Shown here: in pieces, positions 35,330-43,636 of the stretch
Layout: every line of letters begins with the position of its first letter
Numbering within the stretch: position 1 is the first letter of the stretch
Assembly (NCBI GenBank): GCA_018701215.1
Contig: JABIWH010000005.1
Coordinates: 62,001 to 126,000, forward strand
Direction of reading: 5' to 3'
Source: Rhodospirillaceae bacterium
Lineage (GTDB): Bacteria > Pseudomonadota > Alphaproteobacteria > GCA-2731375
DNA: 64,000 nucleotides
Program-made: the position numbers and the translations under genes
Notes under the pieces: model-generated
Seen by the model: only the letters and a program-made list of their open reading frames with translations
Told to the model about the DNA's origin: nothing
Database searches by the model: none

Positions 35330-35743
35330 ATGGAGAATAGACCGCGCAGGACAAGTGTTGCCAGGCGTGGCCGGCGCATTGTCGCTTGGCTCGCCACGCT
35401 ATCGCTATGTCTGAACACCCTGCTGCCCACCGCGGCCATGGCCATGGCGGTCCATGGCGGCCAACCGGTGATTATCTGCACCCCGGACGGCTACAAGACC
35501 ATCCAGTTTGACCAGCACGGCGCCCCAATACCTGTAACTGTACCTGTACCGGCACGGCTGGCACACGAGGGGCACGATTGCACCCTATGTTATAGCCTGG
35601 GCCACTGTGCCGCGCCCGCCGCGGCCATGCGGGCCGCATTAGGGAACAATGCACAGGACGCCATACGGCCGGCAGACACCCCGCCCCATGCATCAACGGA
35701 TGTACGGGGTGGTGAAGCGCGCGGACCGCCCCGCCACGCATGA
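35330..35743 (+). CDS. DUF2946-like small exported protein, putative copper-linked
   Basis: 137 aa beginning MENRPRRTSVARRG: a basic N-terminus, one hydrophobic segment (about 19-40, IVAWLATLSLCLNTLLPTAAMA) that could be a signal peptide, then a His/Cys motif EGHDCTLCYSLGHC typical of DUF2946 proteins, which often neighbour copper-handling genes. ATG 35330 is preferred to 35279 because it follows a GGTG-rich site. It precedes the PCuAC gene by 70 bp, with a perfect hairpin between them. Confidence 0.65.
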   Translation: MENRPRRTSVARRGRRIVAWLATLSLCLNTLLPTAAMAMAVHGGQPVIICTPDGYKTIQFDQHGAPIPVTVPVPARLAHEGHDCTLCYSLGHCAAPAAAMRAALGNNAQDAIRPADTPPHASTDVRGGEARGPPRHA

Positions 35744-35756
35744 TCCAACCAAAGCC

Positions 35757-35778
35757 GCGGCATGCAAGAGCATGCCGC
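35757..35778 (+). promoter_or_regulatory. Perfect 9-bp hairpin between DUF2946-like and PCuAC genes
   Basis: GCGGCATGC, loop AAGA, GCATGCCGC. It lies 14 bp after the upstream stop and 36 bp before the PCuAC ATG, with no T-tract. It may set the relative expression or stability of the two messages, or be an operator for a dimeric regulator. Confidence 0.5.
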
Positions 35779-35813
35779 CATAAGTTATTTGGACTCATAC
35801 GAGGTATCAAACC

Positions 35814-36338
35814 ATGAAAAATCTAATCACGGCCGGCGCATTGGCGCTGGTCCTATCCACCGCTGTATCCCTAACGCTGAGCACATCGTCCAGGGCGGCT
35901 GATATGGCAGGCATGTACAAGGCCGGCGATATCACCATCATCAATCCCTGGGCCCGGGCCACGCCGGGCAAACCACGTAACGGCGGCGCCTATCTGACCA
36001 TCAAGGGCGGGGCCAGCGGCGATGAATTGACCGGCGTCGAAAGCGATGTCGCCAAGAAAACCCAGCTACATGGCCACAACAACGAAAACGGTGTCATGAA
36101 GATGCGCCAGGTCAAGGCCATCACGGTGCCGGCCGGCGGCATGGCCATGTTGCAGCCGGGTGGCTACCACGTCATGCTGATGAAGCTGAAGTATGCCCTA
36201 AAGGAAGGCGAAAGCTTCCCCCTGACACTGCACTTCGCCAAGGCGGGAAAGGTCACGGTTGAGGTCAGGATCATGTCCGTTGGCGCCATGAATGCCGGTA
36301 AAAACACCGGCCATGGCAAAATGAAGATGAAGCACTAG
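35814..36338 (+). CDS. Periplasmic PCuAC (DUF461) copper chaperone
   Basis: 174 aa with a signal peptide (about 1-29, cleavage near SRA-AD). The Cu(I)-binding motif H-x10-M-x21-H-x-M is perfect: H86, M97, H119, M121. A Lys/Met/His tail (HGKMKMKH) may add copper sites. Members deliver Cu(I) to cytochrome oxidase CuA, usually with Sco; no sco or cox gene is in the window. The DUF2946-like neighbour strengthens the copper assignment. Confidence 0.9.
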   Translation: MKNLITAGALALVLSTAVSLTLSTSSRAADMAGMYKAGDITIINPWARATPGKPRNGGAYLTIKGGASGDELTGVESDVAKKTQLHGHNNENGVMKMRQVKAITVPAGGMAMLQPGGYHVMLMKLKYALKEGESFPLTLHFAKAGKVTVEVRIMSVGAMNAGKNTGHGKMKMKH

Positions 36339-36340
36339 CG

Positions 36341-36407
36341 GCGGCGGTTGCCCCGCCGCATAGCCCACCGCCGGATGGCGTCCGCCTCGGCAGACCGCAT
36401 CCGGCGG
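36341..36407. terminator. GC-rich hairpins between convergent PCuAC and lipoprotein genes
   Basis: GCGGCGG (36341-36347) pairs with CCGCCGC (36353-36359), starting two bases after the PCuAC stop. CCGCCGGATG (36368-36377) pairs perfectly with CATCCGGCGG (36398-36407). Neither has a T-tract, so termination is possible but not typical. Confidence 0.4.
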
Positions 36408-36415
36408 ATGGGGCA

Positions 36416-36688
36416 TTACTCCGCTAGATACGCCATAACTTCAGCCTCTGTCAGCGCTAATGGCACGCCATTTTGCGAACAAATTTCATCTTGCAACAAT
36501 GCCCGGTGCAAGGCGCAATCCTGTTCCACGATGGCGGATATGACGTGATCGGAAGTGCCCTTGCCCGTGGTCATATAGGAAAAAACCGTGGCACCGGCAC
36601 TAAGATAGGTGACAACGGGAGGTACGGCGGCAATGCCAACGCAATTGCTCAACGCAACTGCGCAAAAAACCAAAATAATCGCCCTCAT
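36416..36688 (-). CDS. Small putative lipoprotein of unknown function
   Basis: 90 aa. A hydrophobic N-terminus ends in LSNC (C16), an imperfect lipobox, suggesting a membrane-anchored lipoprotein. The rest contains TTGKGTSDHVISAIVEQDCALHRALLQDEIC, with two Cys. I recall similar small proteins in Rhodospirillales but no function. Ends just after the GC-rich hairpins. Confidence 0.65.
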   Translation of the reverse strand: MRAIILVFCAVALSNCVGIAAVPPVVTYLSAGATVFSYMTTGKGTSDHVISAIVEQDCALHRALLQDEICSQNGVPLALTEAEVMAYLAE

Positions 36689-36943
36689 TTACACACTCCG
36701 TTACAGGATTTTACATTTTTTTAGGCCGATGAAATCCGAACTAACTTCAACCAATGGCAATGGCGGGCGAAGTTGTCCGGATTACCCCATCGGCGTCCCA
36801 TGGAGTGTCGGCATAGGGCCATATGATGGCCTTAACTATGTTTGGCGAACGCAAACCAATCCGATAGTGAGGCTCGTCACAGTTTTACCCTGATACGCAC
36901 CAGGCTATGATGGCCGTTGTCAGACCCATATCGGAGCGCCGAC

Positions 36944-37591
36944 ATGCAGTTATTCTGGACACCCGCCTCGCCCTTCACCCGCAAGGTGGTCATCGCCGCC
37001 AAGGAGCTTGGCCTGTGGCAGCGAATTGACGTCAAACCCACCACCTGGCCCCTGGATTGGGGCTATGCCACGGTACCATTTACTGCCGGTCTGGCGGCGG
37101 CCAACCCGGTCGCGCGTATTCCGACATTGATCACCGATGACGGCGTGGCATTGGGCGATTCCACGTTGATTTGCCAGCACTTGAACAGCTTGGCGACCGA
37201 TACCCGTGTCATTCCCACGGATGGCGGCCAGTGGCCTATGTGGGCCCTTTATGCGGTCGCCGATGGCCTGTTGGAGGCGCAGGTCGCCATGCGAGCGGAA
37301 ATGCTGCGTCCCGATGCAATCCGTTCGGCGGGTTTCCTGCAAAAACAACAAGACCGCATTAGGCGCTGTTTCGATCACATTGAGGAACACGCCGTCGAAT
37401 TGAGCGTCCCCGGTGGGAGCCTGCCCAACCTGGCGCAAATCACCGCCGGCATCGCCTGCGGCTATCAGGACTGGCGGGACTGGCTGGCGGATTTCAGGCC
37501 GGGCCGGCCGGCGTTGAGCAACTGGTACGGCGAATTCTCCCAACGCCCGGCCATGCGCGAAACCGAACCCAGCGACACGCCCGAGGCCTGA
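36944..37591 (+). CDS. Glutathione S-transferase family protein
   Basis: 215 aa: N-terminal thioredoxin-like domain (MQLFWTPASPFTRKVVIAAKELGL, with the cis-Pro block ARIPTLITDDGVALGDSTLICQHL) and a helical C-terminal domain. The Ser/Thr near residues 8-12 is the likely glutathione-activating site. A longer TTG-started frame from 36917 lacks support, so ATG 36944 is used. It may detoxify electrophiles or act as a reductase. Confidence 0.85.
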   Translation: MQLFWTPASPFTRKVVIAAKELGLWQRIDVKPTTWPLDWGYATVPFTAGLAAANPVARIPTLITDDGVALGDSTLICQHLNSLATDTRVIPTDGGQWPMWALYAVADGLLEAQVAMRAEMLRPDAIRSAGFLQKQQDRIRRCFDHIEEHAVELSVPGGSLPNLAQITAGIACGYQDWRDWLADFRPGRPALSNWYGEFSQRPAMRETEPSDTPEA

Positions 37592-37604
37592 GGGGAACGG
37601 CTGC

Positions 37605-38522
37605 CTATTCGGCGGCTTCCACCGCCTGGCCGCTCAAGTAACCGCTGAGTTGACGGTCGTGACGGCCCATGGCGGAACGGGAGGTCCGTTCGGTCCAGGG
37701 CTGCCAGCGGGCGCCGGCACCAAGCGGTTGATCCCCCATGACCGTAACGCGCTGGATAATCCGTTCTGCATTGAAATCATTGAGGACGTAATGCTGGGTA
37801 CAGCGGTTATCCCACATTCCGATGGTGCCCTCGCTCCAGCCATAGCGCACGGTGAAGCGGGGGCTTTGCACCCAGCGGGTCAGGAAAGGCAGCAGATTAT
37901 TGCTCTCTTCCATGCTCATCTCGACGATACGGCGGGTGAAATGCTCATTCACATATAGCGCCTTGCGGCCAGGGCCGGAGTCTGTCTCAGGCAGGACGCG
38001 GACCACCGGATGGATCGTCATTTTGTCGGCCCGGCCGTGCGGGTGGGCATCGTGCAGGGCGGTCAGGCCATCGCACATTTCCTGCATGGGCGCCGACAGG
38101 GCCTCATAGGCCGCGCATAGATTGGTCCACATGGTATCGCCGCCCGTTTCGGGGCATTTACGCATGTTCAAGATGGACATCAGGGCCGGTTGCGCCTGAA
38201 AGGTCAGATCAGTGTGCCATTCATCCGCGATGCCGCCCTCGCTGGCCGACAGCTGGAAAATTTCCGGGTGTTGCGCGGAATTCCTTTCCGCCAAATTGGG
38301 ATGACCTTCCAGCGGCCCGAACGGGCGGCCCAGTGCTACATGCTCTTCCATGCTCATGTTCTGGCCGGGGAAGAACAGCACCATGTGCTCCTCCAACAGG
38401 CGTTTGACTTCGGCAATATCGCCGGCATCGGCCTGGGCCAGATTGATGCCATGCACCTCGGCCCCCAGCGCGCCCGCCAAGCGTTTCACATCCCAACTAT
38501 TCCTGATCGCATCGGTGGTCAT
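37605..38522 (-). CDS. TauD/TfdA-family alpha-ketoglutarate-dependent dioxygenase
   Basis: 305 aa with the iron facial triad H103-x-D105 (EWHTDLTF) and H244 (CTQHYVLNDF), and R258 for 2-oxoglutarate. Members release sulfite from taurine or oxidise aryloxy acids and other substrates; no sulfonate transport genes are near, so the substrate is open. Downstream on the same strand region lies the GST gene in the opposite direction. Confidence 0.88.
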   Translation of the reverse strand: MTTDAIRNSWDVKRLAGALGAEVHGINLAQADAGDIAEVKRLLEEHMVLFFPGQNMSMEEHVALGRPFGPLEGHPNLAERNSAQHPEIFQLSASEGGIADEWHTDLTFQAQPALMSILNMRKCPETGGDTMWTNLCAAYEALSAPMQEMCDGLTALHDAHPHGRADKMTIHPVVRVLPETDSGPGRKALYVNEHFTRRIVEMSMEESNNLLPFLTRWVQSPRFTVRYGWSEGTIGMWDNRCTQHYVLNDFNAERIIQRVTVMGDQPLGAGARWQPWTERTSRSAMGRHDRQLSGYLSGQAVEAAE

Positions 38523-38572
38523 GACGTCCCCATCCCCTGTGGAAATTATTCCCGGATCATCTTATACCATAT

Positions 38573-39286
38573 TCAATGCGCTGCCATATTGCGTAACAGG
38601 TGTGCCGCGCCATTTTCGCCGTTGATCGATGGGCTGTCACCAAAGATACGCTCCTTGGATTGGGCGTAAAGCTCTCTATTGGCGCCCAATGGCGCCAATT
38701 GCCGCGCCCTGTCCACCGCGACGCCAAGCAGCTCGCCCTGACCGGCGACATCGTGCACGAAACCGGCCTGCATTGCCGCTGGTCCGGTCCAGCGCTGCGC
38801 CAACTGCACCGTATCAAAAAACGCGCTGGCGGACATTTTGTGCCTAAACAGCGCCAGTTCCGGATCCGGAATGGCCATGCCGATCTGGATTTCATTGGCA
38901 CAGAGAAAACCCCGATCGGCTCGCATGATCCGCACATCATGGCATAACGCCGTCATGAAGCCGGCGCCAAAGCCATGGCCATTGACCGCGCAAATCGTGG
39001 GCACCGGAAAAGTGATCAAGCGGCTCATCAGGCCCATGAATTCCTTGCCAAAGACGGCCTTATCCCCGCCCTCGCCATCTCCCTCGCCCTTGCGCCAATC
39101 CAGATCCAGACCATTGGAAAAGAATTTCGGATTGCTCGACGTGGTGACCAGCGCCGCCGGGCCTTCCGTGGCCAAAACCTCATCCAGACGCGCATCAAAG
39201 GCACGGACAAAGTTCGTGTTCCAGCGGTTCTCACCCTGATCCATGGTCAGGATAAAGACATCATCTTCCCGATTTAACTCGATCAT
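38573..39286 (-). CDS. Enoyl-CoA hydratase/isomerase family protein
   Basis: 237-aa crotonase-fold protein. NGLDLDW and NGHGFGAGFMTALCHDVRIM mark the oxyanion-hole region; the sequence most resembles short delta3,delta2-enoyl-CoA isomerases. The position of the second catalytic Glu of true hydratases is not obvious (IGMAIPDPELALF), so isomerase activity is more likely than hydration. Faces the TauD gene and the cyclase region without overlap. Confidence 0.8.
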   Translation of the reverse strand: MIELNREDDVFILTMDQGENRWNTNFVRAFDARLDEVLATEGPAALVTTSSNPKFFSNGLDLDWRKGEGDGEGGDKAVFGKEFMGLMSRLITFPVPTICAVNGHGFGAGFMTALCHDVRIMRADRGFLCANEIQIGMAIPDPELALFRHKMSASAFFDTVQLAQRWTGPAAMQAGFVHDVAGQGELLGVAVDRARQLAPLGANRELYAQSKERIFGDSPSINGENGAAHLLRNMAAH

Positions 39287-39378
39287 TGTTTCCTCGTTAG
39301 TGGTTGCCGCAAGGTTGTTCCGGTTTATACCATTGCGTGGGCCCTGCGTCCGCTTCCCTTCGCAGCAGAGTATTGCGC

Positions 39379-41271
39379 CTATTTCTCGCTGTGCACCACT
39401 GTAGCATCCCAGTCGTCAGCCGGCGGTGTAATCAGAAAATTGGCGATACGTTGGCGGTAGAGGGCATAGAGAGGAGAGGCCGGGGCCGCCGCGGCCAGGC
39501 CAGCCAAAATATCGTCGGCCTGCCGCCATTCCCGGGCCCGGTAATGCGCCAAGGCCTCGTGGTAACTTTCGAGCTCGCCGTCGCCAAGGATGCCGGCTTC
39601 CAGTGGTTCGAAGATGCGCACGGGCTCCAGCTTACCCTTGACCCGCACCCGGTCGAGTTCGCGGTAGATGAATTCAGGCGCCGCCGCCGCCGCGCTTTCG
39701 CTGATGATCAACGGCACGCCGTAGAACCGCGTCAGGCCTTCTATCCGCGACGCCAGGTTCACGCCGTCGCCGATCACCGAATAATTAAGGCGGTGTGTAG
39801 AACCCATGTTGCCCGCCACGACCAAGCCGGTGTTGATGCCGATGCCGGTGGCTATCGCGGGCAGGCCCTGGGCGGTCAACTCTCGGTTCAGCCGGACCAG
39901 TTCGTGGCCCATGGCCAACGCCGCGCGGACGGCTCTTTGCGCATCGTCGCCATGCGCTAACGGCGCCCCGAAGAGCGCCATGATGGCGTCGCCGATGTAT
40001 TTGTCGATCACCCCGCCTTCGCCCTCGATAACCTCGGTCATACAGCTGAGATAGCGGTTGAGGAGATCGAGAAGGTCGCTCGGATGCTGGCGCTCGCTCA
40101 GTGCCGTGAAGCCGCGGATGTCGGCGAACAGAACCGATACCTCGCGCTCTTCGCCACCCAATTTGAGATCCTTGCTCAAAAGCTCCTCGGCCACCGCCGG
40201 ATCGACCACCTTGCCCAGCAGATCGCGTACCTGGTCGCGCTCCGCCAGCCCCTGGGTCATATGGTTGAAGGCGGTCGCCAGCTCGCCGATCTCGTCGACC
40301 CGGTCGACCGCCACGGCGCCGCCGTAGTCACCTTTTTGCACCCGCCGCGTTGCGGCGACCAATTGCTGTACCGGACGGTTGACGCTGCGGGCAATGGCGC
40401 TGGCACCAAACAACGAGGCCACGAAGGCCACGGCCGTCAGCAATAACAACGCCAGTCTGAGGCGCTGGTAGGGCGCCAGCGCGGCGGCCAGCGGGCGCTG
40501 TAAAACAGCCTGCAGAACACCATCGGCGGCGACGGGTTGCATCAGGGTAACGTTGTCTTGGCCGGCCATTTCCAGCACGAAGCTCTGGCGCGGCCGCGTC
40601 ACACGCGCTAGTGCCGCCGCCAACGTGTCCGGCTCACGCAAGGTTGAGGCCTCGATGCGCCAAGCCTTATCGACCCGGCGCAATAACGATACATGCGCCA
40701 GCGTCAATTCCTTGAGGCTGCTCACAAATTGCTCGTCAAGTACGAAGCCGATGCCGATCCAGGCCACCGGCAAAGGCGCCAGTAACGGCACCAAGACCAT
40801 CAGGTATGGCCGGCCATCAAGCATCATGACCAAGGCCGCCTCGCCCTCATCGCTATCATCGGCGGCCTCGAGAATGGCGGAAAAATCCATTGGCGCCGCT
40901 TCGGCCCGGCGCTCCAGGGTGGAGGCGGTCACCTCCTCGTCCAGCGACAAAAGCACCATGGTATCAGCCTTAATGCGGCTCCGGTGATTTTGCAGCGCCG
41001 ACAACAGCGTGCCCTGATCGCCGCTGGCATAGGCCGTCTTGAAGCCGAAGTCCCCCGACAACAGCCGCGCCGCCTGGATCATCTCGGCCGTGCGGCCGGC
41101 TAGCAAACGGCCGAAGACGCGGGCGTCAACCTCCAACTCGGCATTGATTTGCTGCCGGGCATAGTGACTGTTGGCCAGATCGACGATGACGAACGCGGCG
41201 CCCTGGACGGCCAGCAACAGGCCGACAAAAAATACCGTAAGGCGGGTGCGGAAACTGTGGAAGCGAAACAA
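39379..41271 (-). CDS. Membrane class III nucleotide cyclase with HAMP
   Basis: 630 aa: TM1 at about 11-32, extracytoplasmic sensor domain to about 268, TM2 at about 270-293, HAMP (about 294-342), cyclase domain from about 375. Metal ligands D383 (LFADIRGFTAL) and D427 (GDAIMALFG) and K423 are intact; NYSVIGDGVNLASRIE carries the N-x3-R pair. A short helical region follows the catalytic domain. It starts only three bases after the cupredoxin-like gene ends, so the secreted protein is a likely partner of its sensor domain (inference). Confidence 0.9.
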   Translation of the reverse strand: MFRFHSFRTRLTVFFVGLLLAVQGAAFVIVDLANSHYARQQINAELEVDARVFGRLLAGRTAEMIQAARLLSGDFGFKTAYASGDQGTLLSALQNHRSRIKADTMVLLSLDEEVTASTLERRAEAAPMDFSAILEAADDSDEGEAALVMMLDGRPYLMVLVPLLAPLPVAWIGIGFVLDEQFVSSLKELTLAHVSLLRRVDKAWRIEASTLREPDTLAAALARVTRPRQSFVLEMAGQDNVTLMQPVAADGVLQAVLQRPLAAALAPYQRLRLALLLLTAVAFVASLFGASAIARSVNRPVQQLVAATRRVQKGDYGGAVAVDRVDEIGELATAFNHMTQGLAERDQVRDLLGKVVDPAVAEELLSKDLKLGGEEREVSVLFADIRGFTALSERQHPSDLLDLLNRYLSCMTEVIEGEGGVIDKYIGDAIMALFGAPLAHGDDAQRAVRAALAMGHELVRLNRELTAQGLPAIATGIGINTGLVVAGNMGSTHRLNYSVIGDGVNLASRIEGLTRFYGVPLIISESAAAAAPEFIYRELDRVRVKGKLEPVRIFEPLEAGILGDGELESYHEALAHYRAREWRQADDILAGLAAAAPASPLYALYRQRIANFLITPPADDWDATVVHSEK

Positions 41272-41274
41272 GGT

Positions 41275-41964
41275 TCAGTTACCGGTGCTGTTCCGCTCGT
41301 CATCGGCATAGTTCTTATCGGCGTCCGCCGGCTTCTCGCGCCACCATCTACTTTTCGGCCGCAGGCGGATTTTGAAGTCGATTTCGACGGCGGCCGCGGC
41401 CAAGGTTACCGTGCGCGGGTTTTTCGCCGCTTTTTTCTTCCCCTTCATGCCGGGATGCCAAACCCGCACCGCATAGGTGCCCGCCGGCATGTCTGAAATA
41501 ACCGCCTGCCCGGTCTTGTCGGTGACCTTGGTATATGGCGTATCCAGAACCAGTATATGTGCGATCATCCAATCGTGAATATTACATCCCAGTGTCACTT
41601 CGCCTTGCTTGTCGAACACCACCGGCGCCGCTTTTTGGCCCGTATAGAGCGGGCGTTCGAATGACTTGGCCTTGGACACCGAATAGAGGTGATGCTTGAT
41701 GTTGTCCTTGTTGGGGAATTTCACGGTGGTTCCGGCCCGCAGGGCGGAGACGAATGGCGTATAAAGCTTGTCGACCTGGTCGATGATCGCCTCCGCGGCG
41801 CTTGCCGCCGGCGGGCTGCCCAGCGGTATGGCGTAAATAACTGCGTTCTCCACGGCACCTTGTTCGTTGCTGACCGTGCCACGCAGTTCGGCCGCGTCCG
41901 CGGTCAACGTTGAAAACCCCACTACTAGGCTCGCGAGCACAATGCGCCACATTTCAGAATCCAT
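41275..41964 (-). CDS. Exported cupredoxin-like protein (methylamine-utilisation-protein type)
   Basis: 229 aa with a signal peptide (about 1-25). A cupredoxin-like centre appears as H91 in NKDNIKHHLYSVS and C127-N-I-H130-D-W-M133, resembling a type 1 copper site, then a carboxypeptidase-regulatory-like beta domain (DKTGQAVISDMPAGTYAVRVWHPG) and a Lys/Arg/Trp-rich tail. Homologues are often labelled methylamine utilisation protein without evidence. Three bases separate it from the nucleotide cyclase gene, so they form one operon. Confidence 0.8.
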   Translation of the reverse strand: MDSEMWRIVLASLVVGFSTLTADAAELRGTVSNEQGAVENAVIYAIPLGSPPAASAAEAIIDQVDKLYTPFVSALRAGTTVKFPNKDNIKHHLYSVSKAKSFERPLYTGQKAAPVVFDKQGEVTLGCNIHDWMIAHILVLDTPYTKVTDKTGQAVISDMPAGTYAVRVWHPGMKGKKKAAKNPRTVTLAAAAVEIDFKIRLRPKSRWWREKPADADKNYADDERNSTGN

Positions 41965-42061
41965 CCCCTGCCTGGATATCCGCCCCTAAAACTACCACCA
42001 ATATGGCTGGCCCGGCCAGCCCCGTGGAATAATGGTTGGATGGGATAGGGCCTATGTCACG

Positions 42062-42967
42062 TCACTCATCCTCGTCGAACTCAAACCCATCGGCCAGGAA
42101 GTCGAGTTTTTCGGATCTGTGGAAGCCATCGTAGTAGGGATAACGGTCATCCGCCGTGGGCGCGTTCTCGGGCGCCATGGCATATTCGGCAGTCATGGTG
42201 GCGACGGCCCCGTTGACGCCGATGCTCTCGCCGGAAATAAAACTGGCCCCTGGCGATAGCAGGAACACCACCGCCGCCGAGACCTCCGCCTCGGTCGACA
42301 GACGCCGGGAGGGGATGAAATTCTTGCGCCGCAGAATGCGTTTCTTGTGCGCCAGCGGATATTGCTTCAGGCCCGAGGTGGCGATATAACCCGGCGCCAC
42401 CGCGTTGACCCGGACGCCATAATGGGCCCATTCCAGGGCCGCTGTCTTGGTGAAATTCTCGGTCCCCGCCCGGGCCGCGCCGGAATGGCCCAGGCCGGGC
42501 ATGGAACGCTCATGATCGGCGGTAATATTGACGATGGCGCCGCCGGTACTCTTCATGCTCTGGTTCAGAAGTTCCCGGCTCATCAGGAAACCGCCGGTCA
42601 GATTGGTGCGGACCACGGTCTCCCAGCCTTTTTGCGAGATATCTTCCAATTTGGCCAGAAACTGCCCGCCCGCGTTGTTGACAAGGCCGCTGACCGGGCC
42701 ATGCCTGGCCAGAATTTGCGCGATGTTGCCAGACACCGCATCTTCTTCCCGAATGTCGAAGGCGAAACAATCAGCCTTGCCGCCATCCTCGATAATCTCG
42801 GCGGCGACCGCTTCCAGCTTTTCTCTTTTGCGCCCGGTAATCACCACATTGGCGCCCAGATGGGCCAGTTCATGGGCGATGCAACGGCCAATGCCGCTGC
42901 CCCCGCCGGTGACAATAATGGTCTGACCGGCAAACAGATCAGCGCTGAAGACGGAATTGTACGGCAT
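42062..42967 (-). CDS. SDR-family oxidoreductase (PECR/DECR-like) with altered active site
   Basis: 301 aa: NAD(P) site TGGGSGIGRCIA at about 20-31, NNAG motif, and a C-terminal extension of about 40 residues. The usual Tyr-x3-Lys reads Glu-N-F-T-Lys (RAGTENFTKTAALEW), so the catalytic Tyr is replaced by Glu. The same exchange is known in 2,4-dienoyl-CoA reductases, which use other residues, so an enoyl- or dienoyl-CoA reductase is plausible. It is divergent from the RelB antitoxin gene. Confidence 0.82.
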   Translation of the reverse strand: MPYNSVFSADLFAGQTIIVTGGGSGIGRCIAHELAHLGANVVITGRKREKLEAVAAEIIEDGGKADCFAFDIREEDAVSGNIAQILARHGPVSGLVNNAGGQFLAKLEDISQKGWETVVRTNLTGGFLMSRELLNQSMKSTGGAIVNITADHERSMPGLGHSGAARAGTENFTKTAALEWAHYGVRVNAVAPGYIATSGLKQYPLAHKKRILRRKNFIPSRRLSTEAEVSAAVVFLLSPGASFISGESIGVNGAVATMTAEYAMAPENAPTADDRYPYYDGFHRSEKLDFLADGFEFDEDE

Positions 42968-43031
42968 GCTTTCTAGCTCCCAACGATACTATCCATTTGT
43001 TTGCAAAAAGCAGCTTTTGTCAATACTATGA

Positions 43032-43065
43032 CTGACAATTGCACTGTTGTGATGCATAGTGCAAT
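43032..43065 (+). promoter_or_regulatory. Promoter and operator of the RelB/YafQ pair
   Basis: -35 CTGACA (43032-43037), 17-bp spacer, -10 CATAGT (43055-43060). The inverted repeat ATTGCACT (43038-43045) / AGTGCAAT (43058-43065) covers the spacer and -10, an ideal place for an autorepressor of the RelB type. A second inverted repeat, TTGTCA/TGACAA, lies at 43017-43038, and CTTTGCAAAG at 43071-43080. Confidence 0.6.
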
Positions 43066-43094
43066 CGCTTCTTTGCAAAGCGAGGATTTGGATA

Positions 43095-43355
43095 ATGAAC
43101 GATACGGTGCAATCAAGAGTATCGCCAGAGCTGAAACGGGACGCGGAAAGGGTTTTTCGTGCGATGGGCCTAAAAACCTCTGATGCCATTCGTCTGTTTC
43201 TGCAACAAAGCGTAAACGTCGGGGGCTTGCCTTTCCGCCCTTCGGCGGCGCGGCCCAATGGCGACACTGTCGCGGCCATGAATGAAACGAAGAGCGGCGA
43301 AAATTTGTCGGAATATGGTGGTTTTGACGAACTGAGGAGAGATCTGGACGTATAA
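43095..43355 (+). CDS. RelB/DinJ-family antitoxin
   Basis: 86 aa beginning MNDTVQSRVSPELKRDAERVF: an N-terminal ribbon-helix-helix DNA-binding domain (about 1-50, with MGLKTSDAIRLFLQQSV) and a C-terminal toxin-binding tail. The longer frame from 43059 lacks a ribosome site; GAGG precedes ATG 43095. It should repress its own promoter with the toxin. One base separates its stop from the toxin ATG. Confidence 0.88.
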   Translation: MNDTVQSRVSPELKRDAERVFRAMGLKTSDAIRLFLQQSVNVGGLPFRPSAARPNGDTVAAMNETKSGENLSEYGGFDELRRDLDV

Positions 43356-43356
43356 G

Positions 43357-43623
43357 ATGCTCGTCCTCAAAGTTTCAAAGCAATTTAAAAGGGACTTGAA
43401 GAAGGCCAGCAGACAAGGCCGCGACATTGGCAAGCTGGGCCAGGCTATTACCGAGTTGCAACATCGGCGCACGCTTGAAACAGCGTTTAGGGATCATGGC
43501 TTGACGGGAAATTGGCGCGACCATCGCGAATGCCACATCGCGCCAGACTGGTTGCTCATTTATAAAATTACGGATGATGAACTACGGCTGGCGAGGCTGG
43601 GCAGTCATTCGGAACTTTATTAG
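43357..43623 (+). CDS. YafQ/RelE-family mRNA interferase toxin
   Basis: 88 aa with the YafQ pattern: HGLTGNWRDHRECHIAPDWLLIYKI, then LARLGSHSELY, whose His is the catalytic residue of YafQ. The ribosome-dependent endonuclease cuts mRNA in the A site. All key positions look intact, so it should be active. It converges on ubiX. Confidence 0.9.
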   Translation: MLVLKVSKQFKRDLKKASRQGRDIGKLGQAITELQHRRTLETAFRDHGLTGNWRDHRECHIAPDWLLIYKITDDELRLARLGSHSELY

Positions 43624-43636
43624 TTTTGGCTCGCCG

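Noticed and set aside
36609..36893. A 94-aa plus-strand frame before the GST gene
   Set aside because: It overlaps the lipoprotein gene region antisense, and has no ribosome site or recognisable motif.
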